Positions 36,278 to 51,200 of a stretch of 64,000 nucleotides of DNA are shown one piece after another (position 1 is the first letter of the stretch; every line of letters begins with the position of its first letter). The notes beneath the pieces were generated by a model. It worked only from the letters and a program-made list of their open reading frames with translations, did no database searches and was not told the origin of the DNA. Source of the DNA: Numida meleagris (Eukaryota; Chordata; Aves; Galliformes; Numididae); the NCBI RefSeq assembly GCF_002078875.1, contig NC_034409.1:60155244-60219243 (forward strand). The letters run 5' to 3'. Both the position numbers and the translations under genes were made by a program.

Positions 36278-39200
36278 GTGAGTGCCGCCCCGACGCCTCC
36301 CCGCCGCTGCCCGCCGGTCCCTCTCCGCGGTGGGGTCAGGGCCGGCTCTGAGCCCTGTCCTCGGGGCGGGGCCGCCGCCTGGAGTTAACGCAGCGCTGGC
36401 CGGCTGCCCTCATCTGGGGGAGCGGGGCTGATGGCTAGCAGGCTTTGGGTCCGGGTCGAGGCGTGTGTTAGCTGGCAGTTGGGCAGGGCAGGCGGCAGGA
36501 TGGGTGATGGGTGTGATGGGTGGCACGGTAGGTGACAGGGCTTGTCGCAGGGCCGTCTGGCTGGAGTGACAGATGGGTGACCGCGTTTGGCAGGTGGGTG
36601 GCAGGATGGCCCTTGACAGGTCTGCAGGCGGAGGGGTGGTGGAGGATCCCTGGTTGCTGCTGGGCCCAGTGAGTCTGCTGGAGGGTGTTTTGCTTTGGCT
36701 CTGTCATGCTGTCACGGTCCTTTGCACTTATGAGGGAGTGAGAGACAGGAGGGATAAAACATTGGTTTGACAGGTGAAGAAGAAGAGCTGTCAAGCAGTA
36801 CAGTTTGTCTTATTCTTTTAAGGCATTGCAGGTAAGATTATAATTGCCACGTGCTGGGAAAAATTCAGCTCCACTAGGCTGGTTCAGTTATCTTTATCCC
36901 AAAAAGAGTCAGAGGAGTTTTTAGCTTTCTTTATTAGGATAAAGGGGGAGACCACTGGGAGCATTTCCTGGTGGGATCTCTCAACTCATCAGAGGTCACA
37001 GACTTTTTTTTATCCCTGTACCCCGACTGTATAGTGAGCCCTCCTCTCCCTCTTTCCCCATTAGCTAAGGTACTCAGGGTTTGCATTCTCAGTTCACCTA
37101 CCACATGCTCATCCCCCCCAGCACGTACCCCGTTCATTTCTTTTGTTTATACATAATTTGTAATCTGGATTTAGACTTCGTTGTTTTGCCCAACTAGAGC
37201 TATCTTTGTATCCTGTTTGATGAAGTCTGTCGCTCTTTTTTCTGTCAAACAAACAAGATTTACAAGCAGGTGCTAAGCTAGCATCTCATGCTATATATCT
37301 GCGAGATAAGTTTGTTTAACAAGTTCCTCTTCACAGCCTTTATTCATCAGCCTTATCTTATTTTGCAAGGACATCTTATCCTTTCTTTGTTCATCTCACA
37401 TGGTATAGCTGATAAATGTTTTATTTTTTTCACATTAGCTGCAATAGTAGTGAAAACATAGGTGATTAATTGTTGAAGCAACAAATCAGAAACATCCTCT
37501 GAAAACAAGCAGGTTTTGAAAATGATGCAATTCTTCTTAAGGTCAGGCTGGACAGGGCTCTGAGCAACCTGATCTAGCTGTGGGTGTCCCTGTTCGTTGC
37601 AGAGGAGTTGGACTAGATGACCCTTAAGGGTCCCTTTCCAACTCAAGCAATTCAGTGTTTCTGTGATCTTAAAATGCTTTTCTCCCAAGCCAAATTTAAA
37701 AACTCAGCAGCAAGAGACAGTTAAAAGTAACTAGGAGACTCAGTGTAACTCATGTTGATTTGCATTTGTCTGTATTGTTGAATGAGGTATTCTTTGCATA
37801 TTGAACTAAGTAGTTGGTCTCGAATGGCTCGTACCTATTCACGCATGGCTGGGGTAATCCATGGTAAAAAAAAAAAAAAAAACACAACAAAGTTTGTATT
37901 TTGTTTTTAGATACAATTATTTCTATATGCTACAGTATATGGTGACAGTTTGCCTCTATCAGGATGAATCTAGCTCTGCAGGAAAGCGGGCCAAAATGTA
38001 GGTGTCATGACAAATAAGTACAAGTCTTATGGGGTGTGGCTGAAGCAACTGGGGTTGTTCAGTCTGGAAAAGAGGGGGCTCAGGGAAGACCTCATCGCTC
38101 TCTACAACAACCTGAAAGGAGGTTGTGGTGAGGTGGGGATCGGCTGCTTCTCCCAGGTAACAGCAACAGGATGAGAGATAATGGCCTTAAGTTGCCCCAG
38201 GGAAGGTTCAGGTTGGATATTAGGAAACATTTCTTCTCAGAAGGAGTGGTGATGCATTGGAACAGGCTGCCCAGGGAGGTGGTGAAGTCTCCATCCCTGG
38301 AGGTGTGGATGCGGCACTGAGGGATGTGGTTAGCATGCATTGTTGGAATGGGTTGATGGTTGGACTGCATGATGGTTGGAGGTCTTTTCCAGCCCCAACG
38401 ATTCTATGATTGTATAATTCTAAGTACTTAGCGCCTTACAGAACTGTGTGCACTTCAGTGGCAAAGGAATGTTCACCCATTCTTTCGTGTAACTCAGTAG
38501 AATGCCATCCTGGGAGAAGGGATGATCACATTGTAGGTGAATACGTAGGCCAGTACAAAGGCTCAGAAACGCTGTCTGGCTTACCCTAGCTCAAGGTAGA
38601 GTGCCCCTTCACATTAATCAGCATGCTGCACAGATCTGTCAGTGGTAAGGGTCACCATTGTCATCTTTAGTGCTTTGATAAGATATCTGTGAAGCAAACA
38701 ACCTTTTATCATATCTGCTGACAGGTATTGTTACATATAGAAAAGGGAAGAGATGTAGATGGTGTAACCTGCATGTGCTGAGTGGGAGGGCTCTCTGTTA
38801 TAATTCATCAGCTGAGTTAATCCAGCAGGCAGTGACAACATGGTGCTCTTTCATATCTCCATAGGGATCAGTTAAAGGTAGTACACATGTGTGCTCACAT
38901 TAGGCAGCGATCGTGCATGCTGGCAGATGGATCTTTACAGCCGCAGCATATGGTTAAACTCTGGATTCTGCTTGAAATCACTGCCTCCTCCTTACAGTGT
39001 CTTCTGAAGTGACCCACTGCAGGTGTTCTTACTCCATTTTATTCTAATTTGATTTAACTCCCGTCTGCTGCTGCTGCCCTCAGCCATGTGTTGTGGCAGT
39101 GTTATTCTGTGACCTCAGTTCTAGTCAAGTGAATTTTCATTCAGATCAGTTGCAGCTGGGAATGTTAGAGGGTCATCGTGAGGAAGGCACATCTAAAAAT

Positions 39201-42200
39201 GGTTGGAGAGATGAGTGGGCTGGAGTTAAGACTTTTTCAGCATCAGTTTGTTCCTTTTTTTGAGTAAATGTGTGTAATGACAGCTGAGCTGCTAATAGAA
39301 ATCACTTGCAAGAGTTCTGTCTTGCTTTTTGCGAAGCCTGAGCAGTAGCCGTACTTTGCTTATTTTGCATGATTAATCTGTTAAAATTATGGATTACACT
39401 GCCTGCTTGTGTTCTCCTGATTAGCTGTGTATAAGGCCTAGTAATTTCTCTTTACGTGTATTGTAGAGCTTGATACTCTTAACAATTTTTACTTATTGGA
39501 TACTAATCTTCTTAACGCTATTTTATTAGTAATACTGCAGCAATCTTATCTATTATACTGGTAGGATTAATACTTGAAACTAATAATTACATTTAAAAAA
39601 ATGTGTATAATTTTAGTGTATTGTTTTGTATCTGACTCTAATCAGGTGATGGCCATCTGTGCTTTAAGCTTGTTCCTTAGGCTGAGCCTTAAGCTTTGTG
39701 TTTGACTAGCAGAACTTCCAGCAGAAACTAAAAATTGAAACAAATCTGTGTGTGCAGCACTCCTTTAACAAGAGCATTGTTTTTAAGATCTCTGAACCTG
39801 AACGTGCATTTATACAGGTGTTTCTGCTGCTTCCTGCTTGTTACCCTTTGCCTCCATCCCAGAGCTCACTTCTCTTTTGCACAAGAGCATCACGTAAGAA
39901 ATATTTAGAAGCTTTATTTTTTTGGCTCGAGTTCCACGTTACATCCTGTATTAGTTTCTGTTTTTTGAAGTTCACTGTTCCCAAGGTGAGAAATGACCAG
40001 CTTACACAGCTGATGCAGTTTGAAGGCTGGAGTATTGAGGTGAGCCAAAAGTGTGGTTGGTTTATGTAGTTATGCTTGGTTGCAAACTGACTGCGTAGGA
40101 GTTGCAGGGCCTGCCAAGGAGGCTTTTAGTGGAGAGGTGGAGGCAGCTGGGGCAGGTAACAGCTTCAGTAGTGCCAAGGCTCTCAGAGTCCTGGCAGGTG
40201 TTTTAATATCATTTATTAATGCCCAAACATGCGCTCAGAACCAAGAGAGTTTCTACAGTCAAAAGTGAGGCTCTTAGAGCAACGAAAACCAAATAGCACG
40301 TTTTAAGGTGTTTTCATTAAGATTGTCACTGCACTGTAAAGAAGTGTTCTGCACGTGCAGTTAGGAATTGCTTAGATTTGATCGTTCCCTGTGTTGTTCA
40401 TGGATAGCATTAACGGGTAGCCAGCCCGTTGCAGGTCAGTGCTTCCTCTAACCTGTCTGTGTGTTTGAAAGCTGAGGCCTTAAGGAAGGCATCGGAACAC
40501 TTGCAGACGGCTGCATCTGTATGTACAAAAACTGAGTATAGAAGTAGAGCTTCACTTTCAAAATGAAGCTCCCTTGTATGGTCTTGTTGTGCGTATAAGT
40601 TACCTAATGCTAAAGAATGCAGAAAGATGTATCTGATTTAATTGCTTGTCTGTTTTAGCATCCTTTCTTCTGGTTCTTTTCTTCTAATGAATCCCAGTTC
40701 TAACATCTGTTCTGCTGTTCTTTAATGTGTGACGTAACTTAGTGTAAGCTGGATTGTTTTTAGAGTAATTAGTTATCGAGATCTGTAAAGATAGGGAATT
40801 TAGTTCAGGTGGTTATGGTCAGTAGGCAATAGAACTTTCAATTCAGGGCACTACACTGCTTTCATGCACTCCTGTTAAGTTTCTAAGCAACAGGGCATGG
40901 TGCGGAGATATCCTTCCCCAGTTTTGGTTTTGCTCTAGCATAGTGCTTTTAGAAGTCTTGTAATTTCCTGGAAGACAAAGCGTTACCTTTTGTGTCTGCA
41001 TATGGGTTAGATTCCTGCTCACTTAATCGTCCTCCTTTACCTAGGGACTTAATTTTTCATAATAATCTCTCCCTTCAGGGATTTGGCAATTTCTTCTTTA
41101 AGGACTAGCTGTCTCTAAGTGTGCCAGTGAGTGCTGATGATCTGAAGGTCAGCCTGCTCAAGGTGCTTAAAAGGCATTCCCAAGAGTTGCTTCTGGTCTT
41201 TCAGCGAGGCTGTGATTTTTAACAGCCCAAAGCTGCAGAAGTTGAGATACATCCTGGTTCGTACAAATACTTGAGTCCCGTGTTTCTCAGAAATTAGCTT
41301 ACAGTGTCTTAACAGAGCATTGTCTCCTGATGGAAGCCTTGTGTAAGGTGAGTTTCAGCATCTGGCAAAGGGGAGAGATTTCTCAGAACAGGAAAACCCT
41401 CAGATATAAAAGGTGCACAGAGAGCAGGATCATGACACGTACAGAACGTGTGGGTGGAACAGTACATGTTGGTGTTATTGTTAGTTCAAAATGTCTAGCC
41501 TGGTGTGTAGGATCATCACGCTGTTTTCTTCATGTTGATGAATATTTTCGAAGGATGAGATGGAAGGAGCAGGAGGCCTAACTGTTGCTATTAAGAAGAA
41601 TGGCTATTTTGACTCAAACCAACCAATGTTTCTAACTGCGTTAGGATTTCAGCCAGGTGTTTCTGTGAGAACCTTACTTCTCAGCCCAGGGCAACTGAGT
41701 TTCCAAAAGAACCATGGCTGATGAGACTATTTGAATGCCTTGTGGCAGTATAGAACAGCTGGACCCAGTGAGGTTTGGAGGCAGCACAGTTGAATGTGGA
41801 AGTTGAAATCTTTTGGTTTGATTGTTCTGTTTCTAATACGTAATGCCTTTTTTGACTGTGTAACTTCCCTGTATTTCAGATGCGTTCAGTATTTGACAAA
41901 GCACCTTTCCAGATACGCTGCGGATATCAAGACATTGCCACCTAACATAAAGGATAAACTAATTAAATTAATGAGTAGACAAGGGCAAATAACAGATTCA
42001 AACATCAGTGAGGTAAGAACCGATTCAGAACTGTTCTGTCTATGGTAGTTAATCCATGAGGATGAACTAAACTAACTCCTTATGTGAGACAACAGATGAA
42101 TTCAGGACTGCTTAAACTGACAGTATCTTCACTTTTTTCTTGTTCTTTTCCCTACGCTTTGTAACGCTAATAGCCATGTATTAAAAATAATGCAATTACA

Positions 42201-45200
42201 TTTGTAGCAATAAGTGGATGAAAAATGCACTCCAGCCAGTGATAATTTACTTCTGTGTGATCAGCTGACAAATATAATCTCTTTTCAGTGCTGCAAACTG
42301 GGCTGTTTTAAACTAGTCCGTGCTAGAGACTGTAGTGCCTTTCAAGAAGCCAGTGCATAATTTGTTACAAGATTTCAGGAACTTGCTAAGTTTCTGTCAC
42401 GCTCTTGACATTAAGATTTATTTTCATTCTTTGAAATACGATTGTGCTAGGGCTAGAAATTGATGGTTCAAATCCTCTAATCACTTTTGCTCATCAGCAA
42501 ATGGCTTTTCTTTAGCTGTTAATTGAGAGGCACATCTGCTTTGGTATCTGTCCACTGTTATCTTGTTTTGCTTCAAAGGGAAGTGTGAGAATTGAGGAGA
42601 GCTAAAGGCTGACCTTGGTGAAGCAGGAGATGAATGACTCCCTGTTTGTAGCTGTTTTGACCTGCAGCTCCCAAGAGAGCTATCAGTTCCACAGAGTATC
42701 AGTTCCACAGAGCCAAAGCAGTGAAACTAAGTCTGGAGGCAGAATTAAAAGTGCTGTGGGAAAACCTTCAAACAGACCTTTTTATCTTTAGTATGTATCA
42801 TTTTTAATTGTAAAAAAAAAAAAAAAAAAAAAAAGTTCTCAAGTGTTCTTTATCTTATTTTGGTGAGTTTGTGTTGAAACAATTTGATTTTGGCTGTTTT
42901 CACTAAGTAAGCCTTTCTAAGCATCCTAAGAGATGCATATAATTATAACTGTAGGGTTGTATGTATAAATACTCAAAGACATTAAGATATCTTTAGTCTG
43001 GGAAGAAACTGGGCAGTTGACTTATAATTTTTCGTCTGGCTCTTTGCAAAATCTCTTGTCTTTGTCTTTGTTCAGCGGCTGATCAGTGCCTTTTCTTGGA
43101 GCTGTTTTTTTACTTGAATGTTCCATTTTTGTTCTTTTTCTCCTGTGTGTTTCCTTTTTCTGTTCCTGGAATTTCCTGTAATCACTTTCCTTGAGCATGA
43201 TTTATCTTAGCTTTCTTTCCTAACAGTTCCCAGGTTTACTCTTATTTAATTTGCATTTTTCTTTAAATGCTAGCTACCTTTATGGTTCTGAATTTATACT
43301 GTTTCTCCATACTGTTTGACTGTTCAGCATTCACGTTCTTTCGTCTTGCAGATACTCTTCTTGTTCAACATAGCAAAACCACTTTAGGTAGTTGAGCTCT
43401 TTTTATTGTTCCTTGCTTGCACCATGCATAACCGAATATTTTATGCTCTGAACGTTTGCAGAATCTGTTTTTCTTCCACATGGGTAAGGAATTTTCTGTC
43501 TTTGTTACTGCTTCCCTCCTGCTCTTTTCTTTCATAGTCTCTATAGATCTGTTCTCTTGGATTTTCCAGGCTGTGATGATTCATTTGCTTTTAGGCCTGG
43601 TTTTTCTTCACTGCTGTCCAGCATTTTGTTTAAGGTTTTAACTTCTTGTAGTTGAAATTCTGTTCACTTGCACTTAGCCATAAGCTTTCATTGATCTCTT
43701 ACCATCCTGCTCTTGCCCAGACTTGTTTTACCATCCTTTTTTTTCCTTACTCTACTTCTTGCTTGGAGGAGCTTTCCATGGCATGTATGCTAAACTCCTT
43801 GCAGCTCCATTTTACCCTAAAGGTACATAAAGCACTTCAGCTTTTGTCTGCAGAATATAAGGCTGTACTCTAATCTCCTGTATTTTGCATCCAAACTGTC
43901 CTTATTCTACCTTAATTCCACCTCTTTGAGACAAATTAGATTTTAGTATACGTATTCAATGAAAATGAATCTGTGAATAACAACAGAAAACAAACCATTA
44001 AGTAATAACTAAATGTGTGAAATATCATTGGCTAGGGAAACTTCATACTCCAGCTACTTTAAATAGCATAGTAGTACCGTGGCTTCTCGTTTAGAATTCT
44101 CTACCTCTAATAGTTCTTTTCCCCATTTTGCAGTCCTAATATCTTACAAAGTTTTTCACGTGGCTTTGAAACCAGGAGTCTACTCACTTTTGTGGTGATC
44201 CAGGCAATTTGAAATTGTGTGAGAAAGTTGATAGTCAGGGAAAGCATCTTGAATAAATGTCGATTGAGTTCAAGCATATCATCCCTGGGTTTGATATTAG
44301 TTCATGAGATACAAATTCAGAAATAAGAATGAAATAGAAATTGAATGTGACTCTTGTGAAAACTGCTTACAGGCATATTGTAGGACTTGGTGGTTTTATG
44401 GCATAGAGGCATGTTTCAGGCTTCTAGTATTTGGGGGATAATACTGTCAAAGCTGCCTTCTGTTTGCCACTTTGGAAAAAGGTTGCAATTGTAATCAGCT
44501 AGAACTTTTTGCATCTTTTCAGGAGGCTTGTTCGACTTCATTAGTAAAGATTTTAGCATCGTGTGTATTTGCACAACGTAAGAACAGTGTTCCTTATTCT
44601 TTGTGAGTTAAGAGAGGGAGTGACAAGCTCAATGGGGTAGTATGAGATAATGATCTAACATTTGCCTGTTGATCAGAACACATAGTGACACAAGGACTGG
44701 AAAGAGGAGGACTATAAATAATATTTAGTAAAAAGTGGTGAGAGTCCCCCAAAGTGAAATGGAAGGTAAGATACGTGGTTATTATTACTAAAATCTGAGG
44801 CCTCCATCACTTTGTGTCTAAGTTTCGTAAATGCTCTTTGGGAGAAAGGAAGACCTATGGTCTCGTGGGATTTCAAGAGCCTATTTAATGAGGATTTGGT
44901 ATCTCTGCATGTGTGTGGGTGAGGAAAAATACTCTGGGGCAAAATATTTGTCAAGTCTCAACTTAAATCTGGTGAAGAGATAAAGGTTTGTTTACAAGCA
45001 GTATTTATACTTCAGCTCTCTGCCATCCAAGTTCTAATAAGTCAGAGAATATTATCCTTGGTAAACATACTGGTGTTAACAACTGTAGCATCCACTGTTT
45101 AAATAGTAGTGTTAATGTGCTCCTACTCTAGATTTGACTGCAGAAATGGAACGTTTGTGCTGTAGGAGATGAACTGTTTTGGCAAATGTAGCATGTTTTC

Positions 45201-48200
45201 TTTACGGATTTTAATTTCAGGACTGACAACTCCATCCTCTAGTGGGTGTTTTTCTATGTGATATCTAACTAGTATTTTGGATTAAGATATGCAGTTCTGT
45301 GACATAGCAGGTTTTCGTTACAGGTATTGCACCCTGCTGTAGAGTCCCTAGACCTCCGAGAATGTGATATTTCAGATAATGCATTATTGCAGCTTTATAA
45401 CTGCAAGCAGTTGAAAAAAATCAACTTAAACTCTTGCAAAGAAAACAGACTGGGAATCACTTCAGAAGGTATGTTATCTGTGCATAGGTATCTGGGAGCT
45501 TGTTTCTGTTTCATTTTTCTTGTTAGGTTGGAGTAAACTGCGAAAATTCTTGGGGTAACTCTTGCTTTAAAAAGTCCCCAGTGCCACACCAATACTAATT
45601 GAAAGTAACTTCAGTGGTGTAAATTATCATTGTTACAGGCCTATTACCTTATGAAAGAGGGCTATCAGGTTACTGTAATGCTAGTTTTCTGATAATTCTG
45701 TGGTGCGTTTGATATTTTCCACTTCATTTTGATTATTCCTTCCTCAGGATTTGTTTCAGAGCCTTGCTAGTACTACTGGGGCTTGCAATTTCCTAAATTA
45801 CCTTTTTTCCTTACGCTAAGTAAATACATTTGTTCTTTAGTAAACAAGTTTGTAGCATTTCCTCTTACTTGAAAGATTTAACTTACTTTAGGATTTGGGA
45901 TTTCAAGTATTATTCTTAGCCTCCAGTCTCATGTTGTGTCAGGAGCTATTGGCTTGTAAGAATTACGTTTGCTAAGTTTCATTTCCCACAAGTTTTGTTC
46001 TGTCATTTCATTACGCTTATTTCTTTGCTCCATCGTTAGCTCATCCCTACTGAAAACTGAGGCTAAATATTTATTTAGAGTTACTATATACCTTACTTCG
46101 GATCAGCCTTTTCTGTATTTCCTCAGCACTGTGTATTGATATGCTTATTTTTCTCCTTACGTATTTAGTGAAATGGTTTTAGTTGATTTTATTTACTTGT
46201 TTTTAATGTTCCTGCATTGCTATGCTTTTTAATCACCGGGACAATTTAGTAGTCTTCCCTCCGTGCCTTCATCAGTCTACTGATATGTAGTACATTTCCT
46301 AAGGAACCAGCTGAACATAGAGGTCTTTGTGTCAATTTTTTCTCTATTTGGGTAGAGATTTCTGATTACTTTGCTGTTAATAAGTTGACAATGACATGTT
46401 CCTAGTCTGTTCAACTTTACTAACTTTCCTACTCACAAACTGAGCCGTTTATAAACTGAGAATCAGAGTTACAAAGCTTTGAAGTTGAAATAGTTCATAT
46501 TCAGTCATCTCAATTATGTACACATGCACAAGCAGTTTAAAGAAACGTTAGCTTTTACTAACTCACTGATGGGTTCTTTTTGGTGGTGGGTTTTTTTTTC
46601 TGATGAAACCTGCTAGCTTCCACAGCCAGGAATATCTGGGCACTGTCATTACTAGGAAACATTTGCTCTGTAAGTTGCACATGGAGCTTTTAGTGCCCTT
46701 TAAAGCAGTATCCAGTAGTACTTGTCTCTCTGTGTAAATTCACCTGCCATTACCATATTTTCTACTGCAAACCAATTCCGAACCAAACAAATACTATTTT
46801 ATCCATGTATCTTTGAAGTTCTTACATGGTAACATATACTAAAAGCATTCAACTTTTTGTTGCTGTCTGTCTGGAAATTATGTAATTTTCTGTAGTACTG
46901 GAATCACCAAGTTTCTATGATCTCTGAAATAATTTCCTTTCTTGAACTCCATCTGTAGTTCATGTACTTCTGTTATTTCTGGGGTGGTGAGGCCCTGGCA
47001 CAGGCTGCCCAGAGAAGCTGTGAGTGCCCCATCCCTGGAGGCACTCAGGGCCAGGTTGGATGGGGCCCTGGGCAGCCTGAGCTGCTGGGTGGCAGCCCTG
47101 CCCACATACCTCGATGAACATTAAGGTCCCTTCCAATTGAAGCCATTCTGTGATATGATTCTGTGGTCAGGCGCTGGAATGGGCTGCCCAGGGTGGTGGT
47201 GGAGTCACCAGCCCAGGAGGTGTTCAAGGAACATTTAGACATTGTGCTGAGGGACATGGTTCAGTGAAAACTGTTGGTGATAGGTGGACGGTTGGACTGG
47301 ATGGTCTTGTAGGTCTTTTCCAACCTTGGTGATTCTAAGATTCTATGATTTTATTGGCTACTTGCTGACACCTCTGTGCAAATGTTTTGGTTGTTGCTAA
47401 CCCGCAGGTCTGTGAGGGCACCAACAGCCCTTAATGACCAATGTCATGACCAGTCTCGTCACAGCAGGTACCCATAGGCCTTCAGGCCCGGCCCGAGCTG
47501 TCGTGGTTCCTGTCATGCTTCTGAACTATTATTTTGATTTTTTTGAGTTGACCTTGGACGTGACCTATTGCCTTGCTTTTTGTCTGGTGTTCACTGGACT
47601 GTCAGTGGGACCTGGTACTGTCATCTCTCTGCTCTGCTCGTGCAGCTCAGTGCCACGGGGCTGTGGCCTGTGGTTGAGGGCACTGCACTGCCTGTGTTGT
47701 ATCTACCCTATGCTCATGGCTTGCATTCACTTACAGAGCAGCCCTGATCTTGCTGCTCCCTGACTTCAATCCTCTACTGATTAAGCACAATCTTCTTACT
47801 AATTGTAGTTCCACGCCAAATATTGTTCTTAATTGGACTTAACTCTTCTTTTGTCTTCCTGTCCACTGATAATCACATATGTGGTAGTAGTTTTGTGTAT
47901 CCCAGCTTTGACCCTCCTATCTGTTGGAGTTGTTTTCTTCCTAGATTTGCATTTAAAACCCTAACCTATCACACTATGTTCTGGATTTGCTCTGGTTGTC
48001 CGTAGCAAGGACTTCTGATGCGTATAGAGTAGCAAAAATATTTCACAAAGTATAAAAAAAAAATCTAAATATCTATCCCTATCATTCTGCATTATCTTTA
48101 AAATTACCCTTCTTATTCTTCCTCAGTTTCTCCAATCTCAGCCTATTGCCTGTCCTGTTTCCTTTCTCCTCTGGAGCAGCTCTCTCCACCACCATCCTCT

Positions 48201-51200
48201 CTGTAACAGGATGCCACTCCATCTTTTGTTTCTGCAAATTTCATGTGCCTGTTTTCCAGCACAGCATAATGTTGATTAACTTGACTTTTTCTCATCCCCT
48301 GTCTTTTCTCTCACTTGACTGTGTGATCGCATGTTTCCATTAATCACATTGGACCTACAGTCTGTGTAAGTGTATTGACCAAATGACTGAAATACTTCGG
48401 TTTATATGGATGGACATTGTTGCACCAAAACTATGATGCAGCTACAACACCATTTCCAGAGGCATCTCAAGCCATCGTGTGTTCATTCTTTTTTTTTTTT
48501 TCATGCACTCCCTGAGGTGATATCTTATGTAGACAACATCCCTCAGGTGTCCCTTTTGCAGTGTGGAAGGGAATTCAGCATTTAGAAATCTTTATCAGCT
48601 CTGGTATTCTTCAGCAGTATCACTTATCAGGTCTCTGCTCTTGTTAGGTGATGTGAGTTTATTTTTCTCATCCTCCAATTAGCAAAACAAAACAACCACC
48701 ACAAAATGATTTTCTTGTACAGTATCTTCCTGGCATTGCATGTGATGAAAGTTGGGCAGTCCGTGACCACCAGAGGGCAGCTCAAAGATTTCAGCGGGGT
48801 GGTTATGTTAAAAAATGACTGATTTTTTTTTTTAATTGCTCTTTTTCTTTGACAGGTGTCATAGCCCTGGCCTTATCCTGCCCTTACTTGCGTGAAGCGT
48901 CCTTTAAAAGATGCTGCAATATAAGTGACAGTGGAGTTCTTGCTCTTGCACTCAATTGCCAGTTCTTACAAATACTGAACTTGGGCAGCTGCTCAGGCAT
49001 CATGGATGCATCTCTGCAGGCACTAGGAGAAAACTGCAAATTTCTTCACAGTGTGGACTTTTCATCTACTCAGGTAACTATGATGGCAATAGGCTAATTG
49101 ACTTTTGTTTGTTTATTTAGTTATTTATTTAAGATCGGCATGATAATCTTTATTGAACGTGATGAACAATGTCTTTTCAGGTCTATTCCTAACAAGGCTT
49201 AGGACCACAGTTTATTTCCACATTTCTCTTCTTAAGGAAGAGGACTCACACTGAACATAAAGTAACCACTCACCACTACAGTCAACTGAATGTTATATTT
49301 CATTATCTCCAAAATTCCCTCTTAAGGAAAAGAAAGATATTTTTTTGTATCCTGGTAATCAGAAGAATACATGTTTTGGTATTAACGGCACACACTGAGG
49401 ACTAAAGATACATTTATTAAAATCCATGTGCTATCAGAGACTTTAGTGTCTTTATTTAGTACACTCGTGTTCTTCAAGTTATAAAATACTTGATAAAAAG
49501 AGAGTAAAACCTTGGACACATTAGTATATTCTTTCAGATAAGACAAACCAACCTGAATAGTAATAATATATAATGTTGAATTATATAAGTCCATAATGTA
49601 AGCAAGGAGTCCTTAATTAGTTCTAGTTCAAGAGTGAGTGTGTTTTCTGAATGGCTTTATCGGAGTTATGCTATGGAGTCAACGGGGAAAGAACGACATG
49701 AAAAATGTAGGAAAGAACAGATAAGAGGATTTAGCAGCAGTTACTATTTAGCATAAAAAGGAGAGAATTGGCTACAACAACACTACTAGAACAGGCTTTA
49801 TAATTACGGTTAGATAATGAAGTGGATGAAAGGAATTTTTGAGATAATGAAGTGTAGCATTCTGTTGACTGTGGTGGTGAGTGATTACTTTATGCTCAGC
49901 GTGACTCATACACAGAGCATTCATAATGAAGCATCAGATATGGAAAACATGAGACACGTTTGTATTTTACATGCTGTTCTTCTCCTTGAAGCTTTTCTGA
50001 TGTAGGGCATCAAAGTCATTTTTTTCTTTTCTGTGGTAATTTTTATTGCTATCTGTTACTATCACTCTGTTTCTTTAAGCTTATTTCATGATTTTCAGTT
50101 CCCTTTCCTCTCTCTCTTCCTGTCCATGAAATAGGTAAGTTTCCCAGTATGTGTTTTAAATGGGATGAACTCCTCTTGAATAACTAGATGTTTGAACATC
50201 TTTTGTTCCTTTCTGACAATTGGTCATATGGTGATGAAACCTAGAATTCTGAATTTCATTTGACTAAAATATGTGGAAACATAGTAAGTATCAATTAAAC
50301 AGTCTTAACATCTTTCTCTGTGACATTGCCAGTTACAGATAAGCACACTAAAGGAGAGAAACTCTTAGTGGCTTGTGCCTGTAGAGATTGCAAGACCTAA
50401 CCACATCCTGATGTTTGAGTGCCAGAAAAAACAGTAAAAATGAAGTGAAAGTGACAAACAGCGAGAAAGTTGGAAATAGATGAGCAGGCAAAGAAGGACA
50501 CACAGCCTGCTACAGGAACAAGGAGAGAGGCGTAAGATAGACTGCAAAGGGGCAAGTGCCAGAGGGTGGTGTAATTGTGGGAAGAATCTTTCTGAAAGGG
50601 CTGTGCAAACTTCTGTGCAGGGCAGTTTAGTTCTCTGCAAAATGTGTTGGCAAGAGCAGGAGTGTTGCTGGTTAGCTGTTCTGTCTATCCAGACACTTCT
50701 CATGTAGAATAGAGTTGGGTTGTTTCTATGTTTGACTGCTGATAATGGAGCAACCTAAGCCTTTGCTGCGTGTACAGGAGTTTGATGACTGGTCTGTACC
50801 AAGAGGCTGATGTATTTGTGGCTTGATACTAACCACAAATGGTTAATCTGTAATGTGAGAGTATATTTCTTGATGAGAACTGGCAGTTGTAGTATTATGG
50901 ATAATGCAAATAGATACCCTACTAGTAGGGTATGAAACCATACAAAACCATACCAAACTGCCATACTACTTCTACAGTATAGCAATACTTAAGGCAAACT
51001 TTTATAGAGAAGGGAAGGGGCTTTTGTTTTAATAAAAGCTGGTTTTGTGATTAATATATTAACAGTCTTAAAGACAGTGTTCAGATGGTTTGTGTGGTGT
51101 TAAGGCACCAGCCAGGAAGTCTGGTCTAGGTTTGTTTTGAGGATGTGGAGGAGAAGGGGCACGGCTATCAAATCTTAACTCGGTTTGTTCTTAGGTTGGT

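Larger units (their letters stand above)
36050..36420 (+). promoter_or_regulatory. AMN1: CpG-island promoter of AMN1
   Basis: Local base composition switches abruptly from AT-rich to GC- and CpG-rich around the AMN1 start codon. No TATA box is visible, as expected for a housekeeping CpG-island promoter. No divergent gene can be seen on the - strand immediately upstream. Confidence 0.8.
36278..41879 (+). other. AMN1: AMN1 intron 1
   Basis: A 5.6-kb intron. The first few hundred bases are still GC-rich and hold a G-rich repetitive tract. Two CR1 tails lie at about 37.5 and 38.0-38.4 kb. A run of A is at about 37,865-37,882. No coding exon seen in the remainder. Confidence 0.85.
45469..48855 (+). 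other. AMN1: AMN1 intron 3
   Basis: A 3.4-kb intron holding two CR1 3' tails back to back at 46.98-47.35 kb, then a relatively GC-rich stretch to about 47.8 kb with no recognisable coding content, and a T-rich tract before exon 4. Confidence 0.85.

Noticed and set aside
35939..36388. 149-codon ORF crossing the AMN1 start region
   Set aside because: Another frame of the CpG island. Arg/Pro/Gly-rich composition from GC content, and it runs across the exon 1 splice donor.
42465..42475. GGTTCAAATCC, a tRNA B-box-like sequence
   Set aside because: No matching A-box, acceptor stem or cloverleaf around it; treated as chance.
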